NCBI RefSeq assembly: GCF_947493425.1 | Contig: NZ_CANLRP010000001.1 | Coordinates: 1 to 64,000, forward strand | Source: an uncultured Microscilla sp. | GTDB lineage: Bacteria; Bacteroidota; Bacteroidia; Cytophagales; Microscillaceae | Reading direction: 5' to 3' | DNA length: 64,000 nt | Shown: positions 52,589-60,805 of the stretch, piece after piece | Layout: the number at the start of each line of letters is the position of its first letter | Position numbering within the stretch: position 1 is the stretch's first letter | Position numbers and translations under genes: made by a program | The notes under the pieces: generated by a model | Seen by the model: the letters and a program-made list of their open reading frames with translations, nothing else | The model's database searches: none | What the model was told of the DNA's origin: nothing

Positions 52589-54247
52589 TTAAATATGAAA
52601 CTTAAGGTTTGCCGCACCTAATTTAATCATATCCCCAGATTTTAAAATTGTTCTTGACACCCGTGAGCCATTTACAAAAGTACCGTTGGTACTGCCCAGG
52701 TCGGTGAGGTAAAAACTACCTTTTTCTATGGTAATGGTAGCGTGTTGTCCTGATACTGTTTGAGTAGGTATGGTGATGTCATTGTCTTCTGATCGTCCGA
52801 TAAACATTTTAGGTTTATTGAGCGAAAAGCTATGGCTAAAGCTCCCTGCCGAAACCATCAAAGTGGGTGCACCACCGCCACCAGAGATAACGGTACGTTT
52901 CATGTCAAACTTAGGGTCAATCGGGGTTGGCTGATGGTTTTGTGCGTTGAGTTGCTGAGCCCTTACTTGTTCCTGCAAGCGAATGTTTTGTTCTTCAAGC
53001 GATTTAAGACGTTGGTCAGTTGCGGCACTTTGTTTGGCTGCTTCCTCCTGTTGTTTTCTAATCATAGCCTCCTGTTTTTGGCGTTGAGCAGCTTCGGCCG
53101 CAATTCTTGCTTGTTCAGCCGCTTCGGCTTCTTCTTCGGCTGCAATGCGTTCTTCTTCGGCACGTCGCACATTGCGGCTGTGCACAAACCACACCAATAT
53201 GCCTAGCAAAGCGCCTGCTGCAATGATGATAAAAATACCGTATTTACGAAAAAAGTTACCACCCGTATTTGGGCGCAAAGGTGAAAAGTAAGTGACCCGT
53301 TTGCTCTCGTTTTTATAGCGAATTTCAAAGCTATGTTCGTTTCCGTCAGCTGCAGCTTCAGTGTCAAAGGTAAGCATTACGTTAATGCCTTGGTTTTCTA
53401 TGATCTCTTCTCTAATAGAGAAAAAATCGCTGATGGCGCGTTGAATTTCGCTGGAAGTTTTTACTATTCTACTTCTTTCGCCTTTGGGTATCCCTTCAAA
53501 CTCTACAGTAGTGCTAATGCGACTTAAGTCATCGGGTGGCTTGTTGTCTAATTGGTAAGTAACTGAGTAGACAGGAATCTTAAAGTGATTAGCTCTTTTG
53601 ATGCATTCAGTAGAACTGAATGAGCTTCCTTTGTTCTTACCTGCTGACAATACCATCAATATTTTTTGCCCTTCCAACTCGGTTTCATCCAGTACTTCAA
53701 GCGCATGATAGATAGAGGCATGTACCTTAGATACAGGAGTATTGCTGGTATCTTGTTGGGTTGCAATTTTATTTCTGATTTCGTCAATAAAGTAGGCAAA
53801 GTTATTGGTGAAATCCGGCGACAAATAAGATAGTTGATCACTGTCAGAAAAGTAGGCGATTTGAATTTTATCGTCAGGTGTAAGTACCCCCAAACTATTG
53901 GTCAGGGCACGCTTTACACTGGCAATAGGGTTGCCGTTCATTACTGCTGATGCGTCTACCAAAAACAGGATTGCCCGATTTTTCTTTTTAGCAATACTAT
54001 CTTTTTTTTCGGGAGCTGTCAGGTTAAAAGAAATAGGTTCGGTGGGGTTTTTCTCATCTAATACTTTAAAGTCGTCTTTTACGGCTTTATCGGCACCTAC
54101 CAATTGTAGTTCTACTTTTAATTCAGGAAAAGCTGCAGTATCTATTTTTGTAACATTGATACGTTGAGCATACGATTGCGAACCGAGTAAACCAAAGCCT
54201 GCCACTAACCAAAGCAAGCAAGCATACTTCTTAAGCACGTTTTTCAT
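52589..54247 (-). CDS. VWA-FHA membrane protein
   Basis: A 552-residue protein (second of two start-proximal ATGs chosen; it opens a signal peptide, YACLLWLVAGFGLLGSQSYA). A von Willebrand A domain spans about 85-290, but its MIDAS motif reads DASAV rather than DxSxS, so metal binding may be altered. A membrane helix (about 337-356) is followed by a cytosolic Ala/Glu/Arg-rich coiled coil and an FHA domain (about 465-550; MFIGRSEDNDITIPTQTVSG, STNGTFVNG), which binds phosphothreonine. Thus an external or periplasmic adhesive/sensing domain is tied to a phosphopeptide-binding domain inside, well suited to a partner of the kinase. Confidence 0.88.
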   Translation of the reverse strand: MKNVLKKYACLLWLVAGFGLLGSQSYAQRINVTKIDTAAFPELKVELQLVGADKAVKDDFKVLDEKNPTEPISFNLTAPEKKDSIAKKKNRAILFLVDASAVMNGNPIASVKRALTNSLGVLTPDDKIQIAYFSDSDQLSYLSPDFTNNFAYFIDEIRNKIATQQDTSNTPVSKVHASIYHALEVLDETELEGQKILMVLSAGKNKGSSFSSTECIKRANHFKIPVYSVTYQLDNKPPDDLSRISTTVEFEGIPKGERSRIVKTSSEIQRAISDFFSIREEIIENQGINVMLTFDTEAAADGNEHSFEIRYKNESKRVTYFSPLRPNTGGNFFRKYGIFIIIAAGALLGILVWFVHSRNVRRAEEERIAAEEEAEAAEQARIAAEAAQRQKQEAMIRKQQEEAAKQSAATDQRLKSLEEQNIRLQEQVRAQQLNAQNHQPTPIDPKFDMKRTVISGGGGAPTLMVSAGSFSHSFSLNKPKMFIGRSEDNDITIPTQTVSGQHATITIEKGSFYLTDLGSTNGTFVNGSRVSRTILKSGDMIKLGAANLKFHI

Positions 54248-54276
54248 CATTGTAAATTCCATTAGTTAAAAGTTTA

Positions 54277-54957
54277 TTAGGCAATACTTCTGAATTTGAA
54301 AATAGTTTCTCCTATACGTATCACATCACCATCTTTGAGCGTACCTTCTTCTACAAATATATCATTGATAAAGGTTCCATTGGTAGAAAACTCATCCCTG
54401 AATTTGAAGTGCCCCATGCGGTGTAATATGGTCAAGTGTTTACCCGATACCGCCTGATCGCCCGAAATAGTAATGTCACAAGCACCATCAGCACCTATAA
54501 TGTTGCGTCCTTCATATAATTTAAAATCTACACCATTTTCGTCTATAGTAAAAGACACCAACCAGCCTACCATTTTACGTCCCTGTTGCTGGGGTACTTG
54601 TGGAAAGTTGGGTTGTGGGTCAAATCCTCCGCCTCCACCAAAAATCTGAGTACGACTTAAATCTCCACCTCCACCACCAGAGTTACCAAAAATCTCGGTT
54701 TGTGGCGAACCTCCTCCAAACATACCTCCTCCTCCGCCAGTGTCAAGCTTGGTTTTGTCTAAACCACCAAAGCCACCCCCTTGGCCAGGATTAAAGTCGT
54801 TGTCATCGTCAAAACCCTGATTGCCCATGTTAGGCAGAGAAGGAGGCATTTCCTGAACATTGCCACCACCCTGTCCATCTTCGCAATAGGGGCATTCGTC
54901 AAGGTTAGATGGAAAAAAGTAGCCGTTATCGCAGCCACAAGGTTTAAATTCGCTCAT
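54277..54957 (-). CDS. FHA-domain protein with Cys-rich and Gly-rich N-terminus
   Basis: A 226-residue cytosolic protein. The N-terminus has four cysteines in a zinc-ribbon pattern (KPCGCDNGYFF, DECPYC; about 7-24), then a Gly/Asn/Gln-rich linker (about 28-130), a pattern resembling intrinsically disordered FHA partners. The C-terminal 90 residues form an FHA domain: RNIIGADGACDITISGDQAV, SGKHLTILHRMGHF and STNGTFINDIFVEEG. It should bind a phosphothreonine, likely on a kinase or on the VWA-FHA protein. First gene of the five-gene cluster; a long inverted repeat lies in its promoter region. Confidence 0.9.
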   Translation of the reverse strand: MSEFKPCGCDNGYFFPSNLDECPYCEDGQGGGNVQEMPPSLPNMGNQGFDDDNDFNPGQGGGFGGLDKTKLDTGGGGGMFGGGSPQTEIFGNSGGGGGDLSRTQIFGGGGGFDPQPNFPQVPQQQGRKMVGWLVSFTIDENGVDFKLYEGRNIIGADGACDITISGDQAVSGKHLTILHRMGHFKFRDEFSTNGTFINDIFVEEGTLKDGDVIRIGETIFKFRSIA

Positions 54958-55348
54958 AGTTTTAAATCATTAATTGGTGTTTGATTGCGTAGGTGTTATC
55001 TAGTAGCAAGCTTCAAGCGAAGTGTTATTTATTTTTTTATCTCTTTGCAAAGCATAAAAATAGACTCTTTTTATATATGTATACTTGAAGCTTGTTGCTA
55101 AATGCTTGTAACTTAAACAAAAATGGTTTTGAGGATGGATTTTGACTAATTGCCTGAATACCAACATTAATCAATCCTGTAAATCCTAAAATCACTTTCA
55201 TCTTAGTATAACTAAATATAATTCAAATTAATTGAAAAAATCAGATTTTAAAAGCTTTCAATTGTTTTAGGTAGTTTAGGTAAAGCTCAGGGCTCATCTA
55301 AACTTGAAATATTGTGGGTTAGATCGCTATTTGATTTTACAACTGATG
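54958..55348. other. Promoter region of signalling cluster with inverted repeat
   Basis: A 391-base spacer between purE and the FHA gene. It contains TAGTAGCAAGCTTCAAG (55001-55017) and CTTGAAGCTTGTTGCTA (55084-55100), which pair with two mismatches around a 66-base AT-rich loop. The right arm and the following ATGCTTGTAACTTA resemble the tail of repeat X. No clear TAnnTTTG was found on the minus strand near the FHA start. No gene is present. Confidence 0.55.
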
Positions 55349-55861
55349 CTAAAATTCATCTTTACCACCCAACTCTAGTGCGTCTTTTTTTACTTTATTG
55401 GCAAGGCTTGTTTTATAGTTTTGTAGGCTGACTTGTACATTGAGGTCAAAAGCACCTACCATTTGGGCTGCCAGAATACCCGCATTTTTGGCAGCATTGA
55501 GCGCCACCGTAGCTACTGGCACACCATTGGGCATTTGCAAAATTGACAATATGGAGTCCCAACCATCTATAGAGTTACTTGATTTTACAGGTACACCAAT
55601 CACGGGCAGGGTAGTCATAGAGGCCACCATGCCAGGCAAATGAGCAGCTCCACCAGCCCCAGCTATAATAGCTTTAAGCCCTCTTGTGTGGGCACTTTCG
55701 GCATAGTTTACCATACGGTGAGGGGTACGGTGTGCTGATACAATGGTTATTTCATAAGCCACACCCAGTTCTTTGAGTATGTTGGCCGCTTCTTGCATCA
55801 CGGGCAGGTCTGACTTGCTGCCCATAATGATACCTATTTGAGGAGTAGTAGTTTCGCTCAT
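55349..55861 (-). CDS. purE: N5-carboxyaminoimidazole ribonucleotide mutase
   Basis: A 170-residue class I PurE (EC 5.4.99.18), which rearranges N5-CAIR to CAIR. Signatures: [80 protein letters not shown] and [20 protein letters not shown]. The substrate-binding His in SAHR is present. Its partner purK is 31 kb away on the other strand. Single gene. Confidence 0.97.
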   Translation of the reverse strand: MSETTTPQIGIIMGSKSDLPVMQEAANILKELGVAYEITIVSAHRTPHRMVNYAESAHTRGLKAIIAGAGGAAHLPGMVASMTTLPVIGVPVKSSNSIDGWDSILSILQMPNGVPVATVALNAAKNAGILAAQMVGAFDLNVQVSLQNYKTSLANKVKKDALELGGKDEF

Positions 55862-56483
55862 TTTATTTGTTTAAAATAATGCAAGTTGTAAGGCATCAAT
55901 ACTTGTTTGACTCCTTCATACCCAGTGTGTTTTGTAGCAAACTTATGGTCAGGTTACCCCTATAGCTAAGTTATAAGCTTGTTTTTGAGTGAGGCTCCAA
56001 AGGAATCATCAAGTGTAGATTTTTCCCACTGGTTAACCTTAACGCTTGCTTAAAGCCTGTCTTTGGAATTGAAAATTACTTTTTTAGCCCAGACTCTGAC
56101 TTTTAAACAAGTCACTGGATACAAAAAATCCTACAACTCAATTGAAAGAAGTGTTTAAGACAGGACGCAAATATAGATGAATTGAGGGAAAGTTCACGAA
56201 GGATTACAAAATCGCTTTTTTAATCTGGCTTATAATTGGGCTTAAAGCAAGCGCTGTTTTACTGTTAGGGAGCAATTAAAAAATAGGATACCTGTTCTTT
56301 GCTAGCTTTTTTATTCTGAGACGCGGCACTTTTTAAAGTCATAGCAGCGCTACGGCTGCAAAAAGTAACAAAGTCTCAGGGCAAAAGAGCAGCTACAAAA
56401 TGGGTAGGTTATTTCTTGTTTGCTCCCTTAAAAATAAAACAGCCAATTTTTGCCTACACCGTGAGCCTCACATTTACCAATAA
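55862..56483. other. Intergenic region carrying miniature element C
   Basis: A 622-base gap between the convergent-side ends of purE (upstream) and oxyR (3' end). It contains the diverged element C at 56268-56427. No gene is present in the remainder; the AT-rich stretch at 55862-56260 shows no promoter or repeat I can name. Confidence 0.5.
56268..56427. mobile_element. Miniature element C (diverged A relative)
   Basis: A 160-bp element flanked by TTA at 56265-56267 and 56428-56430. The ends GGGAGCAATTAAAAAATAGG and (right, reverse-complemented) GGGAGCAAACAAGAAATAAC match at 15 of 20. On the minus strand the interior carries GCCGTAGCGCTGCTATG and CGCGTCTCAGAATAAAA, close to CCCGTAGCGCTGCTATG and TCGTCTCAAAACAAAA of element A. 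So it is an older member of the same family in opposite orientation. It lies 54 bases past the oxyR stop. Confidence 0.65.
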
Positions 56484-57425
56484 TTACCTCCATTCAGTTA
56501 CTTTACCCTTATCTTTGTTGTGCATATCTTGTGGTATATTTTGGGCAATATGCTCGAACAACAAATCTAATAGTTTGATTTTGGCAAAGTTGCGTACATA
56601 TACCAGGCTAACCTCACGTAAGGGCTTTTCGGGGTCAAAACGGCGTATTTGGGCTTGTTTGCCTGTCGGTAAATCCAGCGTGGCAAGTTCAGGCAGTAAG
56701 GTAAACCCACCTTCTACTTCTACCATTTTTTTGAGAGTTTCCAGTGAACCACTCCTGTAGTTAAAAGTTTGTTGTTTTTGGGCTTGTTCCTGATACCCAC
56801 ATAAGTTGGCCACCTGATTATAAAAGCAATGCCCATCATTTAGCATCCAAAGCTCTTCGCTGGCAATGTCTTTAGGGCGTAACTGTTGGTTGGTTAAAAT
56901 AGGGTGGTCTTTGCTGGTATACACCATAATCTCTTCATAAAAAATAGGCTTTTCTACCATTCCTTTTTCCCGCAAAGGGGTGACCAGCAAACCTACGTCC
57001 AGCAAATCTTTTTGCAAATGATCTATGATTTCTTCGGTAAGTAGCTCATATACCTGGAGCTGTATACTGGGGTATTCTCTGGTAAAGCTACCCACAAATA
57101 AAGGCAGTAGATAGGGTGCTAATGTTGGAATAATACCTACCTTAAGTTCACCTGTTACATTGTTCTGAAACTGTTGTACAATGTCTTGAATTTTGCTTGA
57201 TTCACGAAGCGTGTTTCGGGCTTGTTCAATAATCAATTTGCCCACATCAGTTGGTACTACTGGTTGTTTGCTGCGGTCAAATACAACGACTCCTAAATCT
57301 TCCTCCATCTTTTTGATTTGCATGCTGAGGGTAGGCTGTGTAACAAAACACTTCTCTGCAGCAGTAGCAAAGTGCCTGTAAGTGTCTACTGCTACTATAT
57401 ATTCAAGTTGTATAAGGCTTACCAT
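56484..57425 (-). CDS. oxyR: OxyR-type LysR regulator
   Basis: A 313-residue LysR-family regulator: N-terminal winged helix (about 1-60; CFVTQPTLSMQIKKMEEDLG), then a periplasmic-binding-type effector domain. The two redox cysteines of OxyR are present with the exact spacing: Cys200 in DGHCFYNQVANLCG and Cys209, nine residues apart as in E. coli Cys199-Cys208. Peroxide oxidises them to a disulfide that turns on the regulon. It is divergent from dps, a classic OxyR target; the intergenic region holds a perfect 10-bp inverted repeat. Confidence 0.93.
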   Translation of the reverse strand: MVSLIQLEYIVAVDTYRHFATAAEKCFVTQPTLSMQIKKMEEDLGVVVFDRSKQPVVPTDVGKLIIEQARNTLRESSKIQDIVQQFQNNVTGELKVGIIPTLAPYLLPLFVGSFTREYPSIQLQVYELLTEEIIDHLQKDLLDVGLLVTPLREKGMVEKPIFYEEIMVYTSKDHPILTNQQLRPKDIASEELWMLNDGHCFYNQVANLCGYQEQAQKQQTFNYRSGSLETLKKMVEVEGGFTLLPELATLDLPTGKQAQIRRFDPEKPLREVSLVYVRNFAKIKLLDLLFEHIAQNIPQDMHNKDKGKVTEWR

Positions 57426-57447
57426 AATATTGCTAATGATTTAATCT

Positions 57448-57506
57448 ATTCACAAATATAGTTTACCTCTATGAAAACATAATAATTATTGATTTGATTT
57501 GTGAAT
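57448..57506. promoter_or_regulatory. oxyR-dps operator and promoters
   Basis: The arms ATTCACAAAT (57448-57457) and ATTTGTGAAT (57497-57506) are a perfect 10-bp inverted repeat 39 bases apart. The left arm overlaps CAAATATA (57453-57460), which reads TATATTTG on the minus strand as the oxyR promoter. The right arm lies just after TTTG (57493-57496), the -33 element of the dps promoter whose TAGTTTTG is at 57517-57524. This is a plausible binding site for OxyR controlling both genes. Confidence 0.6.
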
Positions 57507-57561
57507 CTATAAAAATTAGTTTTGTGATAAATAAAATCTATTAATTTAATATATATAACTC

Positions 57562-58047
57562 ATGATAACAGCAGAACTAAACCTGATAGGCTTGGATAAA
57601 GAACAAGCCGGAAAGTTGGCAAATGACCTGAATCAATTATTGGCAAACTTCCAGATTCATTACCAAAACCTGCGTGGTTTTCACTGGAATATCAAAGGAA
57701 AAAACTTTTTTGAGTTACATACTAAATTTGAAGAGTTGTATACCGATGCCCAGGAAAAGATAGACCAAGTTGCCGAGCGTATACTTACTTTGGGTTTTAC
57801 TCCTCTACATGCTTTTTCTGATTATTTGGAGCATGCCCAAATCGTTGAAGGCAAAAACGTACTGGAAGACCAAGAAGCAGTAAACATGTTAATACAAAGC
57901 ATGCAAACACTTATTACCATAGAGCGTCAAGCATTAGAGCATGCTGCCAATTTACACGATGAAGAAACCGTGGCCATGCTGAGTGACTTTATTGCCACTC
58001 AAGAAAAAACAGTTTGGATGTTTTCTGCCTGGTTAAATAATAGCTGA
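57562..58047 (+). CDS. dps: Dps-family ferritin-like protein
   Basis: A 161-residue Dps (mini-ferritin) that oxidises iron with peroxide and shields DNA. The ferroxidase ligands appear as His41 in FHWNIKG and Asp68/Glu72 in IDQVAERIL, with a second His (His53) nearby, as in the inter-subunit site of Dps dodecamers. It is divergent from oxyR with a shared operator and has a full promoter (TTTG-20-TAGTTTTG). Confidence 0.95.
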   Translation: MITAELNLIGLDKEQAGKLANDLNQLLANFQIHYQNLRGFHWNIKGKNFFELHTKFEELYTDAQEKIDQVAERILTLGFTPLHAFSDYLEHAQIVEGKNVLEDQEAVNMLIQSMQTLITIERQALEHAANLHDEETVAMLSDFIATQEKTVWMFSAWLNNS

Positions 58048-58180
58048 TATGGTGTCATTGCCATTCAATAGAATACAAGCCGACAATGCCTTGACAAAGA
58101 CAGTTTAAACTGTTTAGGTTGGATTTTTTTAAAACAAATCACACGCTTGATGTGAGCCATGATAATAAACATTGATAACT

Positions 58181-58585
58181 ATGAACCTAAATCAAATTAC
58201 AGTATCGAGTACTAATATTGCAAAGTCAGTTGATTTTTATACTACATTGGGGCTTGAACTTATAGTAGATACTCCCCACTATGCCCGCTTTTTAGTGCAC
58301 CAGGGGCAGGCTACTTTTTCGGTAGCCCTCCGCAATGAAGCGATCCCACAAAATGGTACGAAGGTATATTTTGAATGTGACAATTTAGATGCTAAGGTAG
58401 CCAAGTTACAAACTGAGGGGCTAGAGTTTACCGAGTTGCCCACCAACAAGCGCTACCTTTGGCGCGAAGCCCATATCAACGACCCTGATGGCAATGTCAT
58501 ATGTCTTTATTATGCAGGCGAAAACCGAATTAACCCACCTTGGCGGGTACAAAATAATGAAAGTAACCTGACCAAAAATATATAA
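58181..58585 (+). CDS. VOC-family (glyoxalase-fold) protein
   Basis: A 134-residue VOC protein; I chose ATG 58181 (MNLNQITVSSTNIAKSVDFY) over an upstream TTG. It has the paired beta-alpha-beta-beta-beta modules of the glyoxalase/bleomycin-resistance fold, ending WREAHINDPDGNVICLYYAG, where metal ligands usually sit. Substrate unknown; such small VOC proteins are often resistance or dioxygenase-like enzymes. Its TAA stop (58583-58585) is also the left target triplet of element A copy 3, so the element begins at the base after the stop. Confidence 0.88.
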   Translation: MNLNQITVSSTNIAKSVDFYTTLGLELIVDTPHYARFLVHQGQATFSVALRNEAIPQNGTKVYFECDNLDAKVAKLQTEGLEFTELPTNKRYLWREAHINDPDGNVICLYYAGENRINPPWRVQNNESNLTKNI

Positions 58586-58744
58586 GGAATTGTTCAAAAA
58601 TAAATTTACACTCTAAGGGGTGATTTTTCGCCTTGATACTTCGTTATTTTTATTGCCCGTAGCGCTGCTATGGGCGCAAAAAATAGCCTCGTCTCAAAAC
58701 AAAACCTCTACCTCAAGAATGGTAATTTAATTTCTCACCATTCC
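58586..58744 (+). mobile_element. Miniature element A, copy 3 (solo)
   Basis: A 159-bp solo copy of element A, one base different from copy 2, with no B half. It is flanked by TAA at 58583-58585 (the VOC gene stop) and 58745-58747. It ends 17 bases upstream of the ATG of the N-acetyltransferase gene, so that gene's promoter must be in or before the element. Confidence 0.85.
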
Positions 58745-58761
58745 TAAGGCAAACCAACGCA

Positions 58762-59565
58762 ATGGATTTACACAAATACCTTTATAGAATAGGTTTTAAA
58801 GGAAGCAAAATGCCTTTGGCTAATTTAGAAACTTTAAGGTTACTTCATTATGCCCACATGAACCAAGTACCCTTCGAAAATCTCGACATTCATTACAACC
58901 GTTACATAGAGGTAGACATAGAAATGTTTTACCAAAAAATAGTAAATGAGAATAGAGGAGGTTTTTGTTTTGAGTTAAATGGTCTGTTCAATTGGGCACT
59001 TAGGCAACTAGGGTTTGATGTTATTATATTGGCAGCTGCTGTCATCAACGATCAGGGCGACTATGGTATACCACTAGGGCATTTGACTAATTTGGTGACG
59101 TTAGAGGGTAAAAGATGGTTGGTAGATGTAGGGTTTGGTGATAACTTCGTTTATCCGATTGAGTTTGTACCAGACAAAGTCCAAGTGCAAAAAGGGCGGT
59201 ATTATTGCCTAAAGCAACTAGATGAGACATATTATCAATATGCTGTATCGGACGATGAAGGTGCGAATTATAAGCATTGGTGGAAGTTTACCTTAATCCC
59301 TCGCCAACTAGATGATTTTAAAGATGCTTGTCATTATATGCAAACATCACCTGATACCCATTTTACACACAATCGGGTTTGTTCTGTTTCTACCCCAAAA
59401 GGACGAATCACTTTGAGTGATTTGAACTTTAAAACCCGCGTGGGCAAAGAACAAACCGTAGTTGCACTAGCCGACGAGCAAGAGTTTTTGAGGGTTTTAC
59501 AAAAGCAGTTTAGCATTGTCTTGCATCAGCCATATCAACCACCTTTTGGTATCAAAGCAAAATAA
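58762..59565 (+). CDS. Arylamine N-acetyltransferase
   Basis: A 267-residue NAT, normal length. Catalytic triad: Cys69 in RGGFCFELNGLF, His in GIPLGHLTNLV and Asp in WLVDVGFGDNF. It transfers acetyl from acetyl-CoA to arylamines and hydrazines through an acetyl-Cys intermediate. Element A copy 3 abuts it upstream; terminator follows. Bacterial NATs often detoxify aromatic amines. Confidence 0.95.
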   Translation: MDLHKYLYRIGFKGSKMPLANLETLRLLHYAHMNQVPFENLDIHYNRYIEVDIEMFYQKIVNENRGGFCFELNGLFNWALRQLGFDVIILAAAVINDQGDYGIPLGHLTNLVTLEGKRWLVDVGFGDNFVYPIEFVPDKVQVQKGRYYCLKQLDETYYQYAVSDDEGANYKHWWKFTLIPRQLDDFKDACHYMQTSPDTHFTHNRVCSVSTPKGRITLSDLNFKTRVGKEQTVVALADEQEFLRVLQKQFSIVLHQPYQPPFGIKAK

Positions 59566-59585
59566 AACAGTATCTTTGATAACAT

Positions 59586-59624
59586 AACAGCCCCATCAAT
59601 AAAAATACTGATGGGGCTGTTTTA
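59586..59624. terminator. Bidirectional intrinsic terminator
   Basis: AACAGCCCCATCA and TGATGGGGCTGTT with a ten-base loop, followed by T-run, between the N-acetyltransferase and the convergent siaC-like gene. Confidence 0.9.
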
Positions 59625-59645
59625 ACTTTGTTCTTTGATAAACGT

Positions 59646-60074
59646 TTAATCCAGGGTAAATTCATCCTCTTCTTCGTCTTCATCTTCAAGTATATAAGGA
59701 ATCAAGTTAATTTGCAAACCACTATCTTCTATAAAATCTTCACCTTCGGCAAGCAAATCATCGTTATCGTCAGGATAATACCAGTTGATTACTACTTTGC
59801 CTCCTTGTTTTTCATAGTTTTTAAGTGTTTGCAAAAGATTCAATATAGTTTTAGAAGAGCTTGTATTGAAATATACCAGACGAAAGTCCCACGTAAGTGT
59901 CCCCTTAACCTCTTTGACATAAGTATCAATCCAGTTAAGGATAGGCTCATAAAATTGAGGTGCATCCTCAATGTATGACTCACCTAGAATCTCACACTTG
60001 CCCGTTTTGGCGTTCAAACGTATAGTTGGTGTGAAAAACACTCCCTTGGTCCCTTCTATATACAAATCTTTCAT
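59646..60074 (-). CDS. siaC: SiaC-family regulatory phosphoprotein (DUF1987)
   Basis: A 142-residue DUF1987 protein: RLNAKTGKCEILGESYIEDA, YEPILNWIDTYVKEVKGTLT, and the phosphoacceptor loop YFNTSSSKTILNLL, which corresponds to the loop of Pseudomonas SiaC phosphorylated on a Thr by SiaB. The C-terminus is strongly acidic. In Pseudomonas, unphosphorylated SiaC activates a diguanylate cyclase; here no GGDEF gene is adjacent, so the output is unknown. It is 203 bases downstream of the SiaB-like kinase gene. Confidence 0.85.
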   Translation of the reverse strand: MKDLYIEGTKGVFFTPTIRLNAKTGKCEILGESYIEDAPQFYEPILNWIDTYVKEVKGTLTWDFRLVYFNTSSSKTILNLLQTLKNYEKQGGKVVINWYYPDDNDDLLAEGEDFIEDSGLQINLIPYILEDEDEEEDEFTLD

Positions 60075-60277
60075 GATCTAACCTTTATTTATTCTTTTAT
60101 ATACATTATCCATCTTACTTTAATTGGTGAGGTATAATAATCAATGAATAATCATTTTATTATTTATGATAATGTAAGGTTTAGATCATAAATATAAAAA
60201 AAATAGCTTTAAAAATAGAAAATGGGAAGGAACTTTCTTTTGAGGCATATGATTGCAAGGTGATAGTCTGATGAAGC

Positions 60278-60805
60278 TTATTTCATCACTTTTACACAAA
60301 ACCCAAGATAGGTAAATTCATCGTTTATTCTCTCTGCTATTACCTGTAGTCCGTGTCCAGAGAGCAGCGCCATTTGTACTAATCCAATACCTGCCCTTTT
60401 ATTTTTCTGATCCTTGTCTTTCTTGCGTAAGTCTCGTTTAAACTTTCTGAGTCCATCTCTGTCCAAAGAATTAATGTATTCGCAACGTTCGAGAAGTGTT
60501 TCTACAGAGGAGTTGCTTACAGTATTGCCTGTAATAAGTAAGTAGCAATCATCTCGTTCGTCTATAATAAGGGTGCCTACCGATTCGTTGCCAATAAATG
60601 TGTTTTGTTCCTCTGAGTAAACAATTACATTTTGAGCTAACTCTATAAATATTGCTAATAGCTTGTAGTGGGCTTTGGTTTTTTTAAAGGTGCGTTGAAT
60701 ATAACCCTTAATTTTGGCAATTAATTCATGCGTAATAGGCCCCTTGTAGGTAATAATAGGTGCCTGTACCTGGAAGTCAGTATGATACATAAAAGAATTA
60801 GCCAT
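60278..60805 (-). CDS. siaB: SiaB-family protein kinase
   Basis: A 175-residue GHKL-fold protein kinase of the SiaB/DUF6272 type (start ATG at 60805 preferred, eight codons inside the longest frame). It has an N-box-like segment LLAIFIELAQNVIVYSEEQN and a later RAGIGLVQMALLSGHGLQVI, the G-box region. SiaB phosphorylates SiaC on threonine in Pseudomonas. The matching SiaA phosphatase (PP2C-like) and SiaD cyclase are not nearby. Together with siaC downstream it forms a minimal switch module. The PP2C at 50940 is a possible but unproved counterpart. Confidence 0.85.
   Translation of the reverse strand: MANSFMYHTDFQVQAPIITYKGPITHELIAKIKGYIQRTFKKTKAHYKLLAIFIELAQNVIVYSEEQNTFIGNESVGTLIIDERDDCYLLITGNTVSNSSVETLLERCEYINSLDRDGLRKFKRDLRKKDKDQKNKRAGIGLVQMALLSGHGLQVIAERINDEFTYLGFCVKVMK

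Noticed and set aside
47590-54957. Type VI secretion or Tad locus
   Set aside because: The kinase/PP2C/FHA trio can accompany type VI secretion, but no TssB/C, Hcp, VgrG, ClpV, membrane-complex or pilus gene is present in the window.
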